This document shows positions 52,431 through 60,909 of a DNA stretch of 64,000 nt, one piece after another (position 1 is the stretch's first letter; each line of letters opens with the position of its first letter). The notes under the pieces were generated by a model, which worked only from the letters and a program-made list of their open reading frames with translations, did not search any database and was not told where the DNA came from. The position numbers and the translations under genes were made by a program. Location of the stretch: contig QHBM01000024.1 of the NCBI GenBank assembly GCA_003244145.1, positions 1 to 64,000 on the forward strand. The letters are read 5' to 3'. The stretch comes from Chthoniobacterales bacterium. Its GTDB lineage: Bacteria; Verrucomicrobiota; Verrucomicrobiia; Chthoniobacterales; UBA10450.

Positions 52431-54176
52431 CTACGAAGGCTGACTCGCCGTCTCGAGCCCAGTCTTGTGATATGTCACCAAACGGAATCCCCACTCGATC
52501 AGCGTGGCGTTATCCTTGTCGATCGTCTTTCTCCCGTTGAGGAACGTCATGACTTGCTGCTTGAGCGCGTTCTGTTGACCGGTCTCATCCAGGATTTCGA
52601 AAATTTCCATCGAGAGCAACCAATCGTCGGCATGTTCTTTTTGCTGCGTCTCCCAGATTTCTCCCAGTCGCTCATAGCCGACTTTGCGTTCACGAATGTC
52701 ACGCACCTGCGCATATAGACTTTCGAGACGCTTACGCTTCGCGTCTGAGGGCGACTTAATCGTGCGTTCGCGTGGGACCAGCGCGACCTGGTTGTAGGCA
52801 TCATTGTCCGCCGCGCCGTTGAAGACGGAGACTACGCGGGCCCCGACGGCCATGTCATAACTTCCCCAGCTCGGATCAAACAAAATACGATCGCCAAATT
52901 TCGCGGTGCAATTGGAAAACGTGACGAGCAGGAGCTTGCCTTCGTGGCGCAGGAGCTTTTCGACTCTTCCTTCCACGGCCACGCCGCTTTCGAATTCCAG
53001 TTTTGTTTGCTGGCCCTCGGCCAGTTCGGTTTCCTTCCAGTCGCCGATCGGCGAACCGAAACCATCCTTATGATAATCGCGGCCGTGTCCCGGCAATTCC
53101 TTCCCGCCAAAAGCGAGCGCGGTCGGTCCCGTCGTCCGCAGATAAATTGCGTTTCCTGCGTCGTCGGTCACTACCTCGGTGAATCTCCCCGAGACCTGCA
53201 ATCCCGACGAGTATTCGCAGGTGGCGGTGTTCTTGCACTCGATCGCTTTCCTGATTCCTTCCAAGCCCCCGACGCGAAAGGCCATCTTGCTCGCGAATTC
53301 TTCCAGCACTTCGCCGAGCTGCTTGAAATCGCGCGTCACAAAAAGCTGCGGCTGTTTTGTCGTGATATCGAAGGGCACGTCCTGCGCATCGATCGAATAC
53401 GGAATCTTCTTCACGTGCGGTTCGAGGCAACTGACGGATTCGCCGATGGAAGAGAGCAATCCCGCGCCGTAAATTTTCGGTTTGTCGAGCGGACCGATGA
53501 GACCGTACTCGACCGTCCACCAGTGCAGGCGCGAGAGCAGCGCCATCTCCGACGGGTCACCCAGATTCGTTTGCCGCTCCTCGACCAGTTTCGTGGCTTT
53601 CGCGAGTGCTTCCGGATCGGGGTTCGGTTGTTCCTTTAAGATCGAGAGATGCCGGATTGCCTCATAAAGTTCGAAATCTTTTTGGGAGGACATCGCCTTC
53701 GCTCCCACCTCGCCGAACCGCTGCAGATAATCCGCATACTCGCTGTCGACAATGATTGGCGCATGGCCTGCGGCTTCGTGGACAATGTCGGGCGCCGGCG
53801 TGTATTCGATATGATTGATCTGGCGCATGTCGCACGCGATCACGAGCACGCGATAGGCCTGGAATTCCATGAACGCCGCCGGCGGAATAAAACCATCCAC
53901 GGCCACTCCGCCCCAGCCGATCTTGCCGAGGATCTCGTTCATTTCTTCGATGCGCGGAATGCGGTCGAACGAAATGCCAGTGTCGAGCAATCCCTGGAAA
54001 TAAAGTTTGTGTGCGTACTCGCGCAGGAAAAAAATATTCTGCCGCATGATGAAACGCCAGACGGCGTGATCCACCGGCGTGTATTCGTCGTAACGCTGAT
54101 CGACCGCGAATTGGAGCAGATGTTTCGGAAGCGCCGCCACCGACTTGTTGTTCATCGAAACAGCAATTGATTTCAT
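52431..54176 (-). CDS. phhA: phenylalanine 4-monooxygenase, long form
   Basis: Pterin-dependent hydroxylase converting phenylalanine to tyrosine. 581 aa. The catalytic domain (1-300) holds the iron ligands in DIVHEAAGHAPIIVDSEYADY (His, His, Glu), plus PRIEEMN and MEFQAYRVLVIACDMRQINH. The C-terminal 280 residues (VTDDAGNAIYLRTTGPTALAFGG ...) are absent from the short Proteobacterial enzymes (about 260-300 aa). Convergent with the folE-PTPS operon; hppD-hmgA are 7 kb away, so the pathway from Phe to ring cleavage is largely local. Confidence 0.93.
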   Translation of the reverse strand: MKSIAVSMNNKSVAALPKHLLQFAVDQRYDEYTPVDHAVWRFIMRQNIFFLREYAHKLYFQGLLDTGISFDRIPRIEEMNEILGKIGWGGVAVDGFIPPAAFMEFQAYRVLVIACDMRQINHIEYTPAPDIVHEAAGHAPIIVDSEYADYLQRFGEVGAKAMSSQKDFELYEAIRHLSILKEQPNPDPEALAKATKLVEERQTNLGDPSEMALLSRLHWWTVEYGLIGPLDKPKIYGAGLLSSIGESVSCLEPHVKKIPYSIDAQDVPFDITTKQPQLFVTRDFKQLGEVLEEFASKMAFRVGGLEGIRKAIECKNTATCEYSSGLQVSGRFTEVVTDDAGNAIYLRTTGPTALAFGGKELPGHGRDYHKDGFGSPIGDWKETELAEGQQTKLEFESGVAVEGRVEKLLRHEGKLLLVTFSNCTAKFGDRILFDPSWGSYDMAVGARVVSVFNGAADNDAYNQVALVPRERTIKSPSDAKRKRLESLYAQVRDIRERKVGYERLGEIWETQQKEHADDWLLSMEIFEILDETGQQNALKQQVMTFLNGRKTIDKDNATLIEWGFRLVTYHKTGLETASQPS

Positions 54177-54218
54177 AAGCAGTGGCTCAGCCGCCGAAGC
54201 AGCTTAAAATAAGATCGA

Positions 54219-55118
54219 TTGGAAACTGAGCAAGCGCATTCACCGGGCTGGCCCGCTACGCAAACTTCGGCGAGCGTGGCGCGCAGTCACTCGCCCGGGG
54301 TCTGGCTGAACCTGGTCTGTCTTGACGCGCCAGTCGTGGCGGTCGCCTGGCAGTGGCTTTTCGCAACGACGTTTCATGTGCCGATGCAGTTTGGCAATTC
54401 CGCGGCTTTGCTTCTCACGGCGTGGCTGATCTACCTGGCCGATCGCCTCGCAGATGCTTCCTCGCTGAACCCGGATGGACCGCGATCGCTCCGCCAGGAA
54501 TTTTGTCTCAAGCATCGCCGTGTTTGGATGGGGGCGTTGATGGCGGTCGCCGCCGCCGCCGCGAGCGCAATTTGGAGGAACACCGCACCGGTAACATTCC
54601 TCGTCGGGGCCGGCGTCGGCTCGCTCGCTCTCGTCTACCTTGTCCTCAACCATCCGTTAGGCCGCATCTGGCGATTGCTTCCATTGAAGGAAATTTCCAT
54701 CGGCGTCCTTTTCACGGCTGGAACACTGGTCGCGCTTTTACCGGCGGTTCCGCCGATGGGACCGGCGCTTCTTTCCGCGGCCATTGCCTTCGCCTGTCTC
54801 TGCGCGCTCAATTGCATCAGCATCGCCGGTTGGGAACGCGAGCTGGATGAGGCGCAGCAAAAGATTTCGATCGCGACGCGCTATCCTGCTCTCGGGCGAG
54901 TTCTGGGAAAAATCTCTTCGGCTCTGGCGCTCGGAGCGTTCGGCGCAGCGCTTTTCTACCGCGACACCGCGATGGTTTTCGGTTGCATCGGTCTCAGCGC
55001 GCTTTTGCTGGCTCTCCTCGATATGTTGCCCGCCACGATCGGAACAGATCGGCGCACGGCCCTGGCGGATCTGGTTCTGCTCACGCCCTTGCTGGCGCTG
55101 CTGATCACGAACGCGTGA
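54219..55118 (+). CDS. UbiA-like membrane protein
   Basis: 299 aa with about eight hydrophobic helices (VAVAWQWLFATTFHVPMQF, LVGAGVGSLALVYLVLNHPL, ALGAFGAALFYRDTAMVF and others). The layout, with AWLIYLADRLADASSLNPDG after helix 2 and ISIAGWERELDEAQQKIS in the second half, resembles the UbiA prenyltransferase fold, but the NDxxDxxxD motif is degenerate. It may be a non-enzymatic or divergent family member. The next gene begins within its stop codon. Confidence 0.55.
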   Translation: METEQAHSPGWPATQTSASVARSHSPGVWLNLVCLDAPVVAVAWQWLFATTFHVPMQFGNSAALLLTAWLIYLADRLADASSLNPDGPRSLRQEFCLKHRRVWMGALMAVAAAAASAIWRNTAPVTFLVGAGVGSLALVYLVLNHPLGRIWRLLPLKEISIGVLFTAGTLVALLPAVPPMGPALLSAAIAFACLCALNCISIAGWERELDEAQQKISIATRYPALGRVLGKISSALALGAFGAALFYRDTAMVFGCIGLSALLLALLDMLPATIGTDRRTALADLVLLTPLLALLITNA

Positions 55119-55753
55119 GCTTCGACGCCATCGCGCCCTGGTACCGTGCTCTGGAGTGGATCGCGTTCGGGAATGATCTTCAGCGTTGTCGCATTGCCTG
55201 TCTCGGCGAGATCGAGTCGCCGCGCCGGGTCCTGATCGTGGGCGAGGGGAATGGCCGGTTTCTCTGCAAGCTGCTTCGCGCTTATCCGAACGTTGAGGTC
55301 GATTGCCTCGATGCAAGCGCGCGGATGCTGCGATTGGCGGAAGAGCGTATTTGCGCCAAAGCGCGAGACGATTCCGCACGCGTCCATTTTCTGCATGACG
55401 ACGCCACGTCCTGGTCTGCGCCGGAGCGCCATTACGATTTGGTCGTGACTCACTTCGTTCTCGATTGTTTTCCGGAAGTTCAATTGGCCGGGATCATCGA
55501 GAAACTTGCCCGCGCCGCGACCGATGACGCGAGCTGGCTGCTGGCGGATTTCTGCATTCCGGCCCGCGGTTTCGCTAAACTGCGCGCCCGAACTTGGCTT
55601 GCGATCATGTACAAATTCTTTCGCGTCACTGCTGGAATACAGGCCACGCGTCTAAGGGATCCATCGCCATTTGTCCAAGCGCAAGGTTTCGCGCTCGCGA
55701 AACAGCATCAATTCAAGAACGGGATGCTGAAATCAGAGGCGTGGCGGAGATAG
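55115..55753 (+). CDS. SAM-dependent methyltransferase, class I
   Basis: 212 aa from a GTG at 55115 in a GTGA overlap with the UbiA-like gene. It begins VSFDAIAPWYRALEWIAFGNDLQRCR, the start seen in small-molecule methyltransferases. SAM motif I is RRVLIVGEGNGRFLCKLL; the adjacent VDCLDASARML and DLVVTHFVLDCFPEVQL motifs follow. Coupling to a UbiA-like protein suggests a quinone or other lipid substrate, but no substrate can be named. Confidence 0.82.
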   Translation: MSFDAIAPWYRALEWIAFGNDLQRCRIACLGEIESPRRVLIVGEGNGRFLCKLLRAYPNVEVDCLDASARMLRLAEERICAKARDDSARVHFLHDDATSWSAPERHYDLVVTHFVLDCFPEVQLAGIIEKLARAATDDASWLLADFCIPARGFAKLRARTWLAIMYKFFRVTAGIQATRLRDPSPFVQAQGFALAKQHQFKNGMLKSEAWRR

Positions 55754-55819
55754 GACAGGATTGACGGGATTACTTGGATTTTGTTCTTCCTCAATCCTGT
55801 TTATCCCGTAAATCCTGTC
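55754..55819. repeat. inverted repeat of the ACAGGATT type
   Basis: GACAGGATTGACGGGATTA opens the element; its inverted counterpart, GACAGGATTTACGGGAT on the other strand, ends at 55819. The two arms differ at few positions and flank about 30 bp. It fills the gap between two convergent genes and may act as a terminator. Confidence 0.6.
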
Positions 55820-55830
55820 TTCCCAAATTC

Positions 55831-57882
55831 CTAGTTCGCGCCGTTCTCTTCTTCGGCGCGTTGTTTCGCCGCGCGGCGTGCGCGGGAAACGCGGCGCGCC
55901 ACCCAACCCACTCCCGCGATCGCCAAAACCCACGGCGCCAGGAACGCGATCGCGACTCCAATCATCCGCGCGCTCCACATCAACGCAGCGGCGCCTTGCC
56001 CAATCGTCCTGCGCAGCGTCACCCAAATCCCGGTTTCCTCCGAGACGATGTTCCCCTGGCTGTAAACCTGGATCGTTAGGTCGGCGGGCGCGTTTGCTTC
56101 ATCGGTCTGCGAGTTTGGCCGGTCGTCGCGGCGCACGCTCACGTTCTCGACTTTGCCCAGCGCGTTCAACGATTGCATCAACGCGTTGTAATTCTTCATC
56201 GGCACGCGGAGCGAAACGTTTGCGTATTCGCGGCCGTTCGGATCGCGCGAGAAAGAGGAGCTGCGGATGCGGCCATTTTGTTGTTCTGCGATGGCGCGCA
56301 ACTGCTTGGTCTTGTCGTTCACCTCCGGCGTTTGAATGCGCAGCGAGGTTTGCTGGAGCGCGATCTCCTGTTCGTCGTGCGAGAGCGTTACGTTCAGCTC
56401 CACCTTGTCGCGTTCGGTCTTCGCGTTCTCGCCCAATCCGTCGCCGCCCTGCGAGACGCGCTCCGTTTGCACCTGGAAATTCTCCACGCGCGCCATGCCT
56501 TTCACTTTCGCGATGACGGCCTCGCTCTCCTCCGGCGCGAGCAACAAACTGAGCCGGGCGGAAACGCGGCCGGTGTTATCGCGATCGATCTGCGCGTTTG
56601 TGATCTGCACTTTCGGCGACGCCAGCGCTTTGATGTCGTTGTAGGTTTTCTCGACTTCGGTCGCGTAAAGCGCGAGCTGCGCGCGCTCCTTCAACAGAAA
56701 CGCCGCCGGAACATTCATGTTCTTTTCCGCGAGCGTGATCGTGACCGTCGCGAAATTCACCTGCGAATCCATGAACTTGAGCTCGCCCTGCATCGTCTCG
56801 ATTTCCCCGCGGACGCGTCCGAGTTCTTTCTCCACCTCGAGCAAGTCGGCGACATCCTTGCTTTTCGTTTTCAGAATCTCGATCAACCGCTGTTCCATCA
56901 GTCGTGCGTTCTTCAATCGCGATTCGGTATCGAAATAGGCCTTCGTCACGTCTTCCGTCGTCAGCGCCTGGTTCTTTAGCTCGCCGATCCCGCGCAGCTT
57001 TTGGAGAAAGCGATCGAGATTATCCGGCAGGACCTTGACGACCACTTCACCGCTCAATTTCCCATTCGCCTGCTTTTCCGAACTGGTCGTGGCGACGTAT
57101 CCTTTTTCTTCCGCAGCGAATCCGGTGACTTTTTGGAGCGCCGCGTCGAAGCTGACCACTTCGAGTTCGGCCGTCGCGTTGCGGACTAGTTTCCGGTTTG
57201 CCGAGGGGCCGGTGACCGTTGCCGTGGATTCCTCCGTCGTCTCGTTGGCCGCTGCCGTCGGCGCCTTTTCATCTTTGAATTCGGCTTTCTTTGGTCTTGC
57301 GATGGAACGTAGCTCTGTCTGGGGCTTTGGGGCGTTCACGCTTGCCGTGTCTACGGGAGGAGGCGCGGGTGGCAGCGGGCTTTGCGCGAACATGTCAGTC
57401 CCTTTGGTTCGGCCATCCGTCTTGGCGAGCACTCCGAAATCACGGCGGGCGCCGGGTTTTTCGGCGTCCGTCTGAAGCTCGGACAACACGGTCGCGTTCG
57501 TAATATCACTCCGCGTCGGTGTTGCCGATTCGCCGGTGATCATTCTTCCCATTTGAGCGAGCGCGAGCAAAAGCGCCGCTACCGCCGTGAGCTGGACGGC
57601 GCGAACGCGGAGAAGGTTGGCGACGATGCCGAGAAGACCGCGGCGTTCCGGAACCCGATCGCGAAAACGGGAAACCATCCGCTGTTCGAAGCCATGGTCC
57701 GCTTTCTTGTCGGCAATAGTTTGGTTGAGAAGTTTGTGCATGTTTTTTTCCTCCTGAAAAGCCTGGCGGCACTCCGCGCACTCCACCAGATGCGCGTGCA
57801 GTCCGTCGCGTTCGGCGGTGCTGAGCTCTCCGTGGAGATCGGCCGCCAGAAATTCGTCAATTTGTTCGTGGATCGTTTCCAT
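55831..57882 (-). CDS. zinc-finger anti-sigma factor fused to DUF4349-like domain
   Basis: 683 aa. Residues 1-50 are an anti-sigma zinc finger (LHAHLVECAECRQAFQEEK, His-x3-Cys-x2-Cys). A membrane helix follows near residue 95-115 (VQLTAVAALLLALAQMG), then a periplasmic part with a DUF4349-like domain: RNATAELEVVSFDAALQKV, GYVATTSSEKQANGKLSGEVVVKV, FLQKLRGIGELKNQALTTED, coiled-coil ETLKNARLMEQRLIEILKT-like stretch. A final helix (ALMWSARMIGVAIAFLAPWVLAIAG) anchors the C-terminus. It directly follows its likely cognate ECF sigma factor (4 bp gap), so it probably holds that sigma until a periplasmic or envelope signal acts. Confidence 0.85.
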   Translation of the reverse strand: METIHEQIDEFLAADLHGELSTAERDGLHAHLVECAECRQAFQEEKNMHKLLNQTIADKKADHGFEQRMVSRFRDRVPERRGLLGIVANLLRVRAVQLTAVAALLLALAQMGRMITGESATPTRSDITNATVLSELQTDAEKPGARRDFGVLAKTDGRTKGTDMFAQSPLPPAPPPVDTASVNAPKPQTELRSIARPKKAEFKDEKAPTAAANETTEESTATVTGPSANRKLVRNATAELEVVSFDAALQKVTGFAAEEKGYVATTSSEKQANGKLSGEVVVKVLPDNLDRFLQKLRGIGELKNQALTTEDVTKAYFDTESRLKNARLMEQRLIEILKTKSKDVADLLEVEKELGRVRGEIETMQGELKFMDSQVNFATVTITLAEKNMNVPAAFLLKERAQLALYATEVEKTYNDIKALASPKVQITNAQIDRDNTGRVSARLSLLLAPEESEAVIAKVKGMARVENFQVQTERVSQGGDGLGENAKTERDKVELNVTLSHDEQEIALQQTSLRIQTPEVNDKTKQLRAIAEQQNGRIRSSSFSRDPNGREYANVSLRVPMKNYNALMQSLNALGKVENVSVRRDDRPNSQTDEANAPADLTIQVYSQGNIVSEETGIWVTLRRTIGQGAAALMWSARMIGVAIAFLAPWVLAIAGVGWVARRVSRARRAAKQRAEEENGAN

Positions 57883-57886
57883 AAAA

Positions 57887-58429
57887 TTATGTCGCCGAAG
57901 CGAGAGCCGGCTTCAGCCGTTTGCGCATCACCCCGAGAGCGCGCCCGAGTATTCCCCGGAGCGCGCCGTTGGTGACGCCGAGCGTCCGTTCGATCGTGGC
58001 GTAATCTAATTCCTCGAAATACCGCAGTGTGAGTGCGACCCGGTGAAGCTCGGGTAATTGCGCGAGAGCCGCGTGCACTTCGCCGTCGAGATCCGCAGTT
58101 TCTTTTTCGCTGCTGGAGTCAACCAGCTCGGTTGATTCGAGATCGTGCGGCAGCGGCTCCGGACGCCGGCGTCGCGCCACATCCCGCGCACGATGCCGTG
58201 CGATGGTCGAGAGCCACGCCGGAAATTTCTCCGGGTCACGCACGCGCCAGCGAGATTTCCACGCCTTCACGAAAGAGTCCTGGACCACGTCCTCCGCTTC
58301 TTCGCGGTTTTGCAAAATGCCGTACGCGATGGCGAAAAGGCTTCGGCTGAAGGAGTGGATAATCATCTCAAAAGCCTCGCGATCGCCCTGGATGGCTGCG
58401 CGATGAATGGCGTGTTCATTTGAGTCCAT
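57887..58429 (-). CDS. ECF RNA polymerase sigma factor
   Basis: 180 aa. Region 2 has IIHSFSRSLFAIAYGILQNREEAEDVVQDSFVKAWKSRWRV; region 4 has LAQLPELHRVALTLRYFEELDYATIERTLGVTNGALRGILGRAL. The DVVQDSF motif is the ECF -10 recognition helix. The acidic linker LDGEVHAAL precedes region 4. The partner anti-sigma gene lies 4 bp downstream. Confidence 0.93.
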   Translation of the reverse strand: MDSNEHAIHRAAIQGDREAFEMIIHSFSRSLFAIAYGILQNREEAEDVVQDSFVKAWKSRWRVRDPEKFPAWLSTIARHRARDVARRRRPEPLPHDLESTELVDSSSEKETADLDGEVHAALAQLPELHRVALTLRYFEELDYATIERTLGVTNGALRGILGRALGVMRKRLKPALASAT

Positions 58430-58494
58430 TGCTTCGATCTACCAGCCTAGACGCACGAAGGACCGGTTCCGCGCGAAAAATCTCGGGCAAATTG

Positions 58495-58575
58495 CTGTAG
58501 CGACGCCGCTCCGTCGGCGTAGGACGTGTGGCCTGCTGAGCCTGCGGTTTACGGCGACAGAGCGCCGTCGCTGCA
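58495..58575. repeat. BIME-like pair of inverted REP units
   Basis: Left unit TGTAGCGACGCCG with hairpin ACGCCG-CTCCGT-CGGCGT (58503-58520). Right unit is inverted, hairpin ACGGCG-ACAGAG-CGCCGT (58551-58568), ending CGTCGCTGCA. The left unit reads as the inverse of the right, as in bacterial BIMEs. The gap between the sigma factor and the transpeptidase gene holds nothing else. Confidence 0.65.
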
Positions 58576-58583
58576 GAAAGCAG

Positions 58584-59600
58584 CTACCGGAAAATCGACA
58601 CCGCGTTACCTACCGTGACGAGCTCTTTCACTCGCGCGGCGTCCCAATTCGCGGTGCGAATGCAACCGTGGCTCCCGGCCCGACCGATCGTCTCCGGATT
58701 GTTCGTGCCGTGAATGCCGACGTGCGGCTTGTTCAATCCCATCCAGAGAATCCCGACCGGATTGTTCGGTCCCGGCGGCAAGTTATAGAACACACTCGAC
58801 TTCTCTCCATGCTGGAGAACACCTTCGTCGTGCCGGAAGACCGGGAGCGTCGCGATCCCGAGAATTTTCCACAAGCCCATCGGCGCGGGCAACGTGGACG
58901 ACCCGGGCGTGATCGGAAATTCGGCGACGAGCTGTTTGCCGTCGTAGATGAGAAGGAAGCGGTCCTTGGTGTCGATAAAGATTTTGCGATTGGCGAAGGC
59001 CGGGTTCACCTGCGCGAAACCTTCATGCAGGTCTTCGATCTTGAAGGGCAATACGTTTGGCACCTTCACCGTGTCGCCGGGTTTCAACGCCTCCATGTTC
59101 ACTCCCGGATTAATTTTCTTCAGAAAATCTTCCGCGGAATGATATCGCTCGGCGATCAGCTCGAGCAATGAGCCATAGTTTAACCGTTTCAGCTTCTCCT
59201 GCTCCGACGGCTCGCTCGCCGTCGCCCCGACGAAATTCAACGCCTCGGGCGGAATGGTAAAAGTCGTGTAAGTCTCTGGCACCTGGTCGAGCAGCCAGGT
59301 ATCGACCGCTCCGGTCTCCGCCATGCCATGGGCGCGTTTGTAATGCACGAGCGCCTTGCCAAAAAATTCGCCCATCCGGCCATCGATTTTTCCCGGACCG
59401 AAGTCGTTGTTATCGAGAAAAATCTGGAGCTTCACGCTCGTCTCTTCGTCGTAATTCGGCAGCGCGACGGGAATGGTCTTCGGGACTGCAGCCTTCGGCT
59501 GCGGCGAAGACTTTGGTCCGGCCGGTTGCGCTTTCTTTACCGGGGGCTTGGCCGCGATCGTGAGCAGCGCGAGAAGGACAATCAGAATTCGAGAATGCAT
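58584..59600 (-). CDS. L,D-transpeptidase with peptidoglycan-binding and LysM-like modules
   Basis: 338 aa from the ATG at 59600. Signal peptide MHSRILIVLLALLTIAA, Pro/Lys linker, PG_binding-like module (SVKLQIFLDNNDFGPGKIDGR), LysM-like segment (YGSLLELIAERYHSAEDFLKKINPG with KPGDTVKVPNV), then the YkuD domain. Catalytic site HVGIHGTNNPETIGRAGSHGCIR is complete. It modifies periplasmic peptidoglycan or attaches proteins. The frame is open to 59648, but that part precedes the signal peptide. Confidence 0.92.
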   Translation of the reverse strand: MHSRILIVLLALLTIAAKPPVKKAQPAGPKSSPQPKAAVPKTIPVALPNYDEETSVKLQIFLDNNDFGPGKIDGRMGEFFGKALVHYKRAHGMAETGAVDTWLLDQVPETYTTFTIPPEALNFVGATASEPSEQEKLKRLNYGSLLELIAERYHSAEDFLKKINPGVNMEALKPGDTVKVPNVLPFKIEDLHEGFAQVNPAFANRKIFIDTKDRFLLIYDGKQLVAEFPITPGSSTLPAPMGLWKILGIATLPVFRHDEGVLQHGEKSSVFYNLPPGPNNPVGILWMGLNKPHVGIHGTNNPETIGRAGSHGCIRTANWDAARVKELVTVGNAVSIFR

Positions 59601-59644
59601 CGGCGAAAGTAATCGGCTGAGATGGCGCGGCTGGCAAACGGGCA

Positions 59645-60685
59645 TCACCGATTTGCCCCCGCCGGGAACATGACTCTGTCCGGCTCGGCGTTGAGCGCCG
59701 CGAGCAATTTTGGAATCAAGCGCGTTTTCACCGCACCCGCTTCGCGCGGCGGCACGACGTAACGCACGATCGCATCGATCCAGGTGACTTCATCCACCCG
59801 GAAAAAAACGCGCGGATGAGCGCGGACCTCGAGTTCGTTCACCGGCGTTTTCGCCAGCAGATCGCGATAGACGGTGACGCGTTCCTCCATGTCTTCGCCG
59901 ATTTCTTCCTCGACGATCCGCTCCATTGTGCTGGCCACGAATTGCAAATCGCTTTGGTAGGCGATCTGGAACTTGATCTCGTTCCAGATGTAGGGAAACA
60001 GCGGCCAGGAATAATTGTAAACCATCGAGCTGAGCACTTTCGCGTTGGGAAATTTAATGACGCGGCCGCTCGGATGGTCGGTGGAGAGAAACGAACCGCC
60101 GAATTCCCAAAGCGTGGTGTCGATGTAACTGACGTCGATCACGTCGCCGGTCGCCTCGCCAATTTTGATCCGGTCGCCCACGCGATAAGGCCGCCGGACC
60201 AGGATGTAAATCCAGCCAATGAAGCTCGACATCGGCGTTTGGACGGAGAGTCCCACGATGACGGAGATCACGCCGACGGAGATGAGCGCGGTATACCAAT
60301 TCGCGAAGAAAATCGAGAGCCCGATCAGGACGATAAGAATCCCGACCACGAGATGTTCGATGCGCCGAAGGGTGAAACCGGTGGAGGCGTCCGTGATCCG
60401 GCCGATCGCGTAAACGGAAACGGCTTTTGCAATCGCCAGCACGATCACAATGAAGACGGTCGCGCGTACTCCGCGCAGAAGGAGGTCGTAATGGAGCGGC
60501 TGAAGCGGGATTAGTCTCCAGCCGAGCAAGAGATAGGCGACTCCGCAACCGAGGAGGACGAGCGCGTGGGTGACGAACCAGAGTTTGTCGGTTGCCTGCG
60601 CTTTGATCTTAGGCTTGCCGCCCGTTTGGGCGAGTGCTTCGCGCACCTCGGTCTTCTGCTGAAGCTGGACAACGGTCTCGGCCAT
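59645..60685 (-). CDS. MscS-family mechanosensitive channel protein
   Basis: 346 aa. Four or five helices lead into the family core: the pore region LIVLIGLSIFFANWYTALISVGVISVIVGLSVQTPMSSFIGW, then the beta domain YILVRRPYRVGDRIKIGEATGDVIDVSYIDTTLWEF and the VxFPNxxx-like VIKFPNAKVLSS. Pore Gly/Ala packing differs from E. coli MscS, so gating behaviour cannot be predicted. The C-terminal part has an alpha/beta tail. Confidence 0.9.
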   Translation of the reverse strand: MAETVVQLQQKTEVREALAQTGGKPKIKAQATDKLWFVTHALVLLGCGVAYLLLGWRLIPLQPLHYDLLLRGVRATVFIVIVLAIAKAVSVYAIGRITDASTGFTLRRIEHLVVGILIVLIGLSIFFANWYTALISVGVISVIVGLSVQTPMSSFIGWIYILVRRPYRVGDRIKIGEATGDVIDVSYIDTTLWEFGGSFLSTDHPSGRVIKFPNAKVLSSMVYNYSWPLFPYIWNEIKFQIAYQSDLQFVASTMERIVEEEIGEDMEERVTVYRDLLAKTPVNELEVRAHPRVFFRVDEVTWIDAIVRYVVPPREAGAVKTRLIPKLLAALNAEPDRVMFPAGANR

Positions 60686-60731
60686 AATATGGAATCGAAG
60701 GAGCGTCGCTTGTTGAGTGTCCTGGAAGCGA

Positions 60732-60890
60732 TGTCATCCCGAGCCGCGCAGACGGCGAGGAACCTCGCAACTGCAACCCGGATTTGCTTGCGCCACCACC
60801 ACGCCGAAACATAAGCAGTCAGATAGATCGCGGAAGCGCGCGTGTGAGCTTGTGTGAGGTCCCTCGCCGTCTGCGCGGCTCGGGATGACA
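60732..60890. repeat. 159-bp element with 35-bp inverted ends (MITE-like)
   Basis: Left arm 60732-60766 begins TGTCATCCCGAGCCGCGCAG; right arm 60856-60890 is its inverse with a single mismatch. The 89 bp between carry no ORF. It lies between the mscS start and the debranching-enzyme stop. This is the commonly seen GTCATCCCGAGC-type dispersed sequence. Confidence 0.7.
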
Positions 60891-60909
60891 CGTAGAGGCG
60901 CTCTCTACA

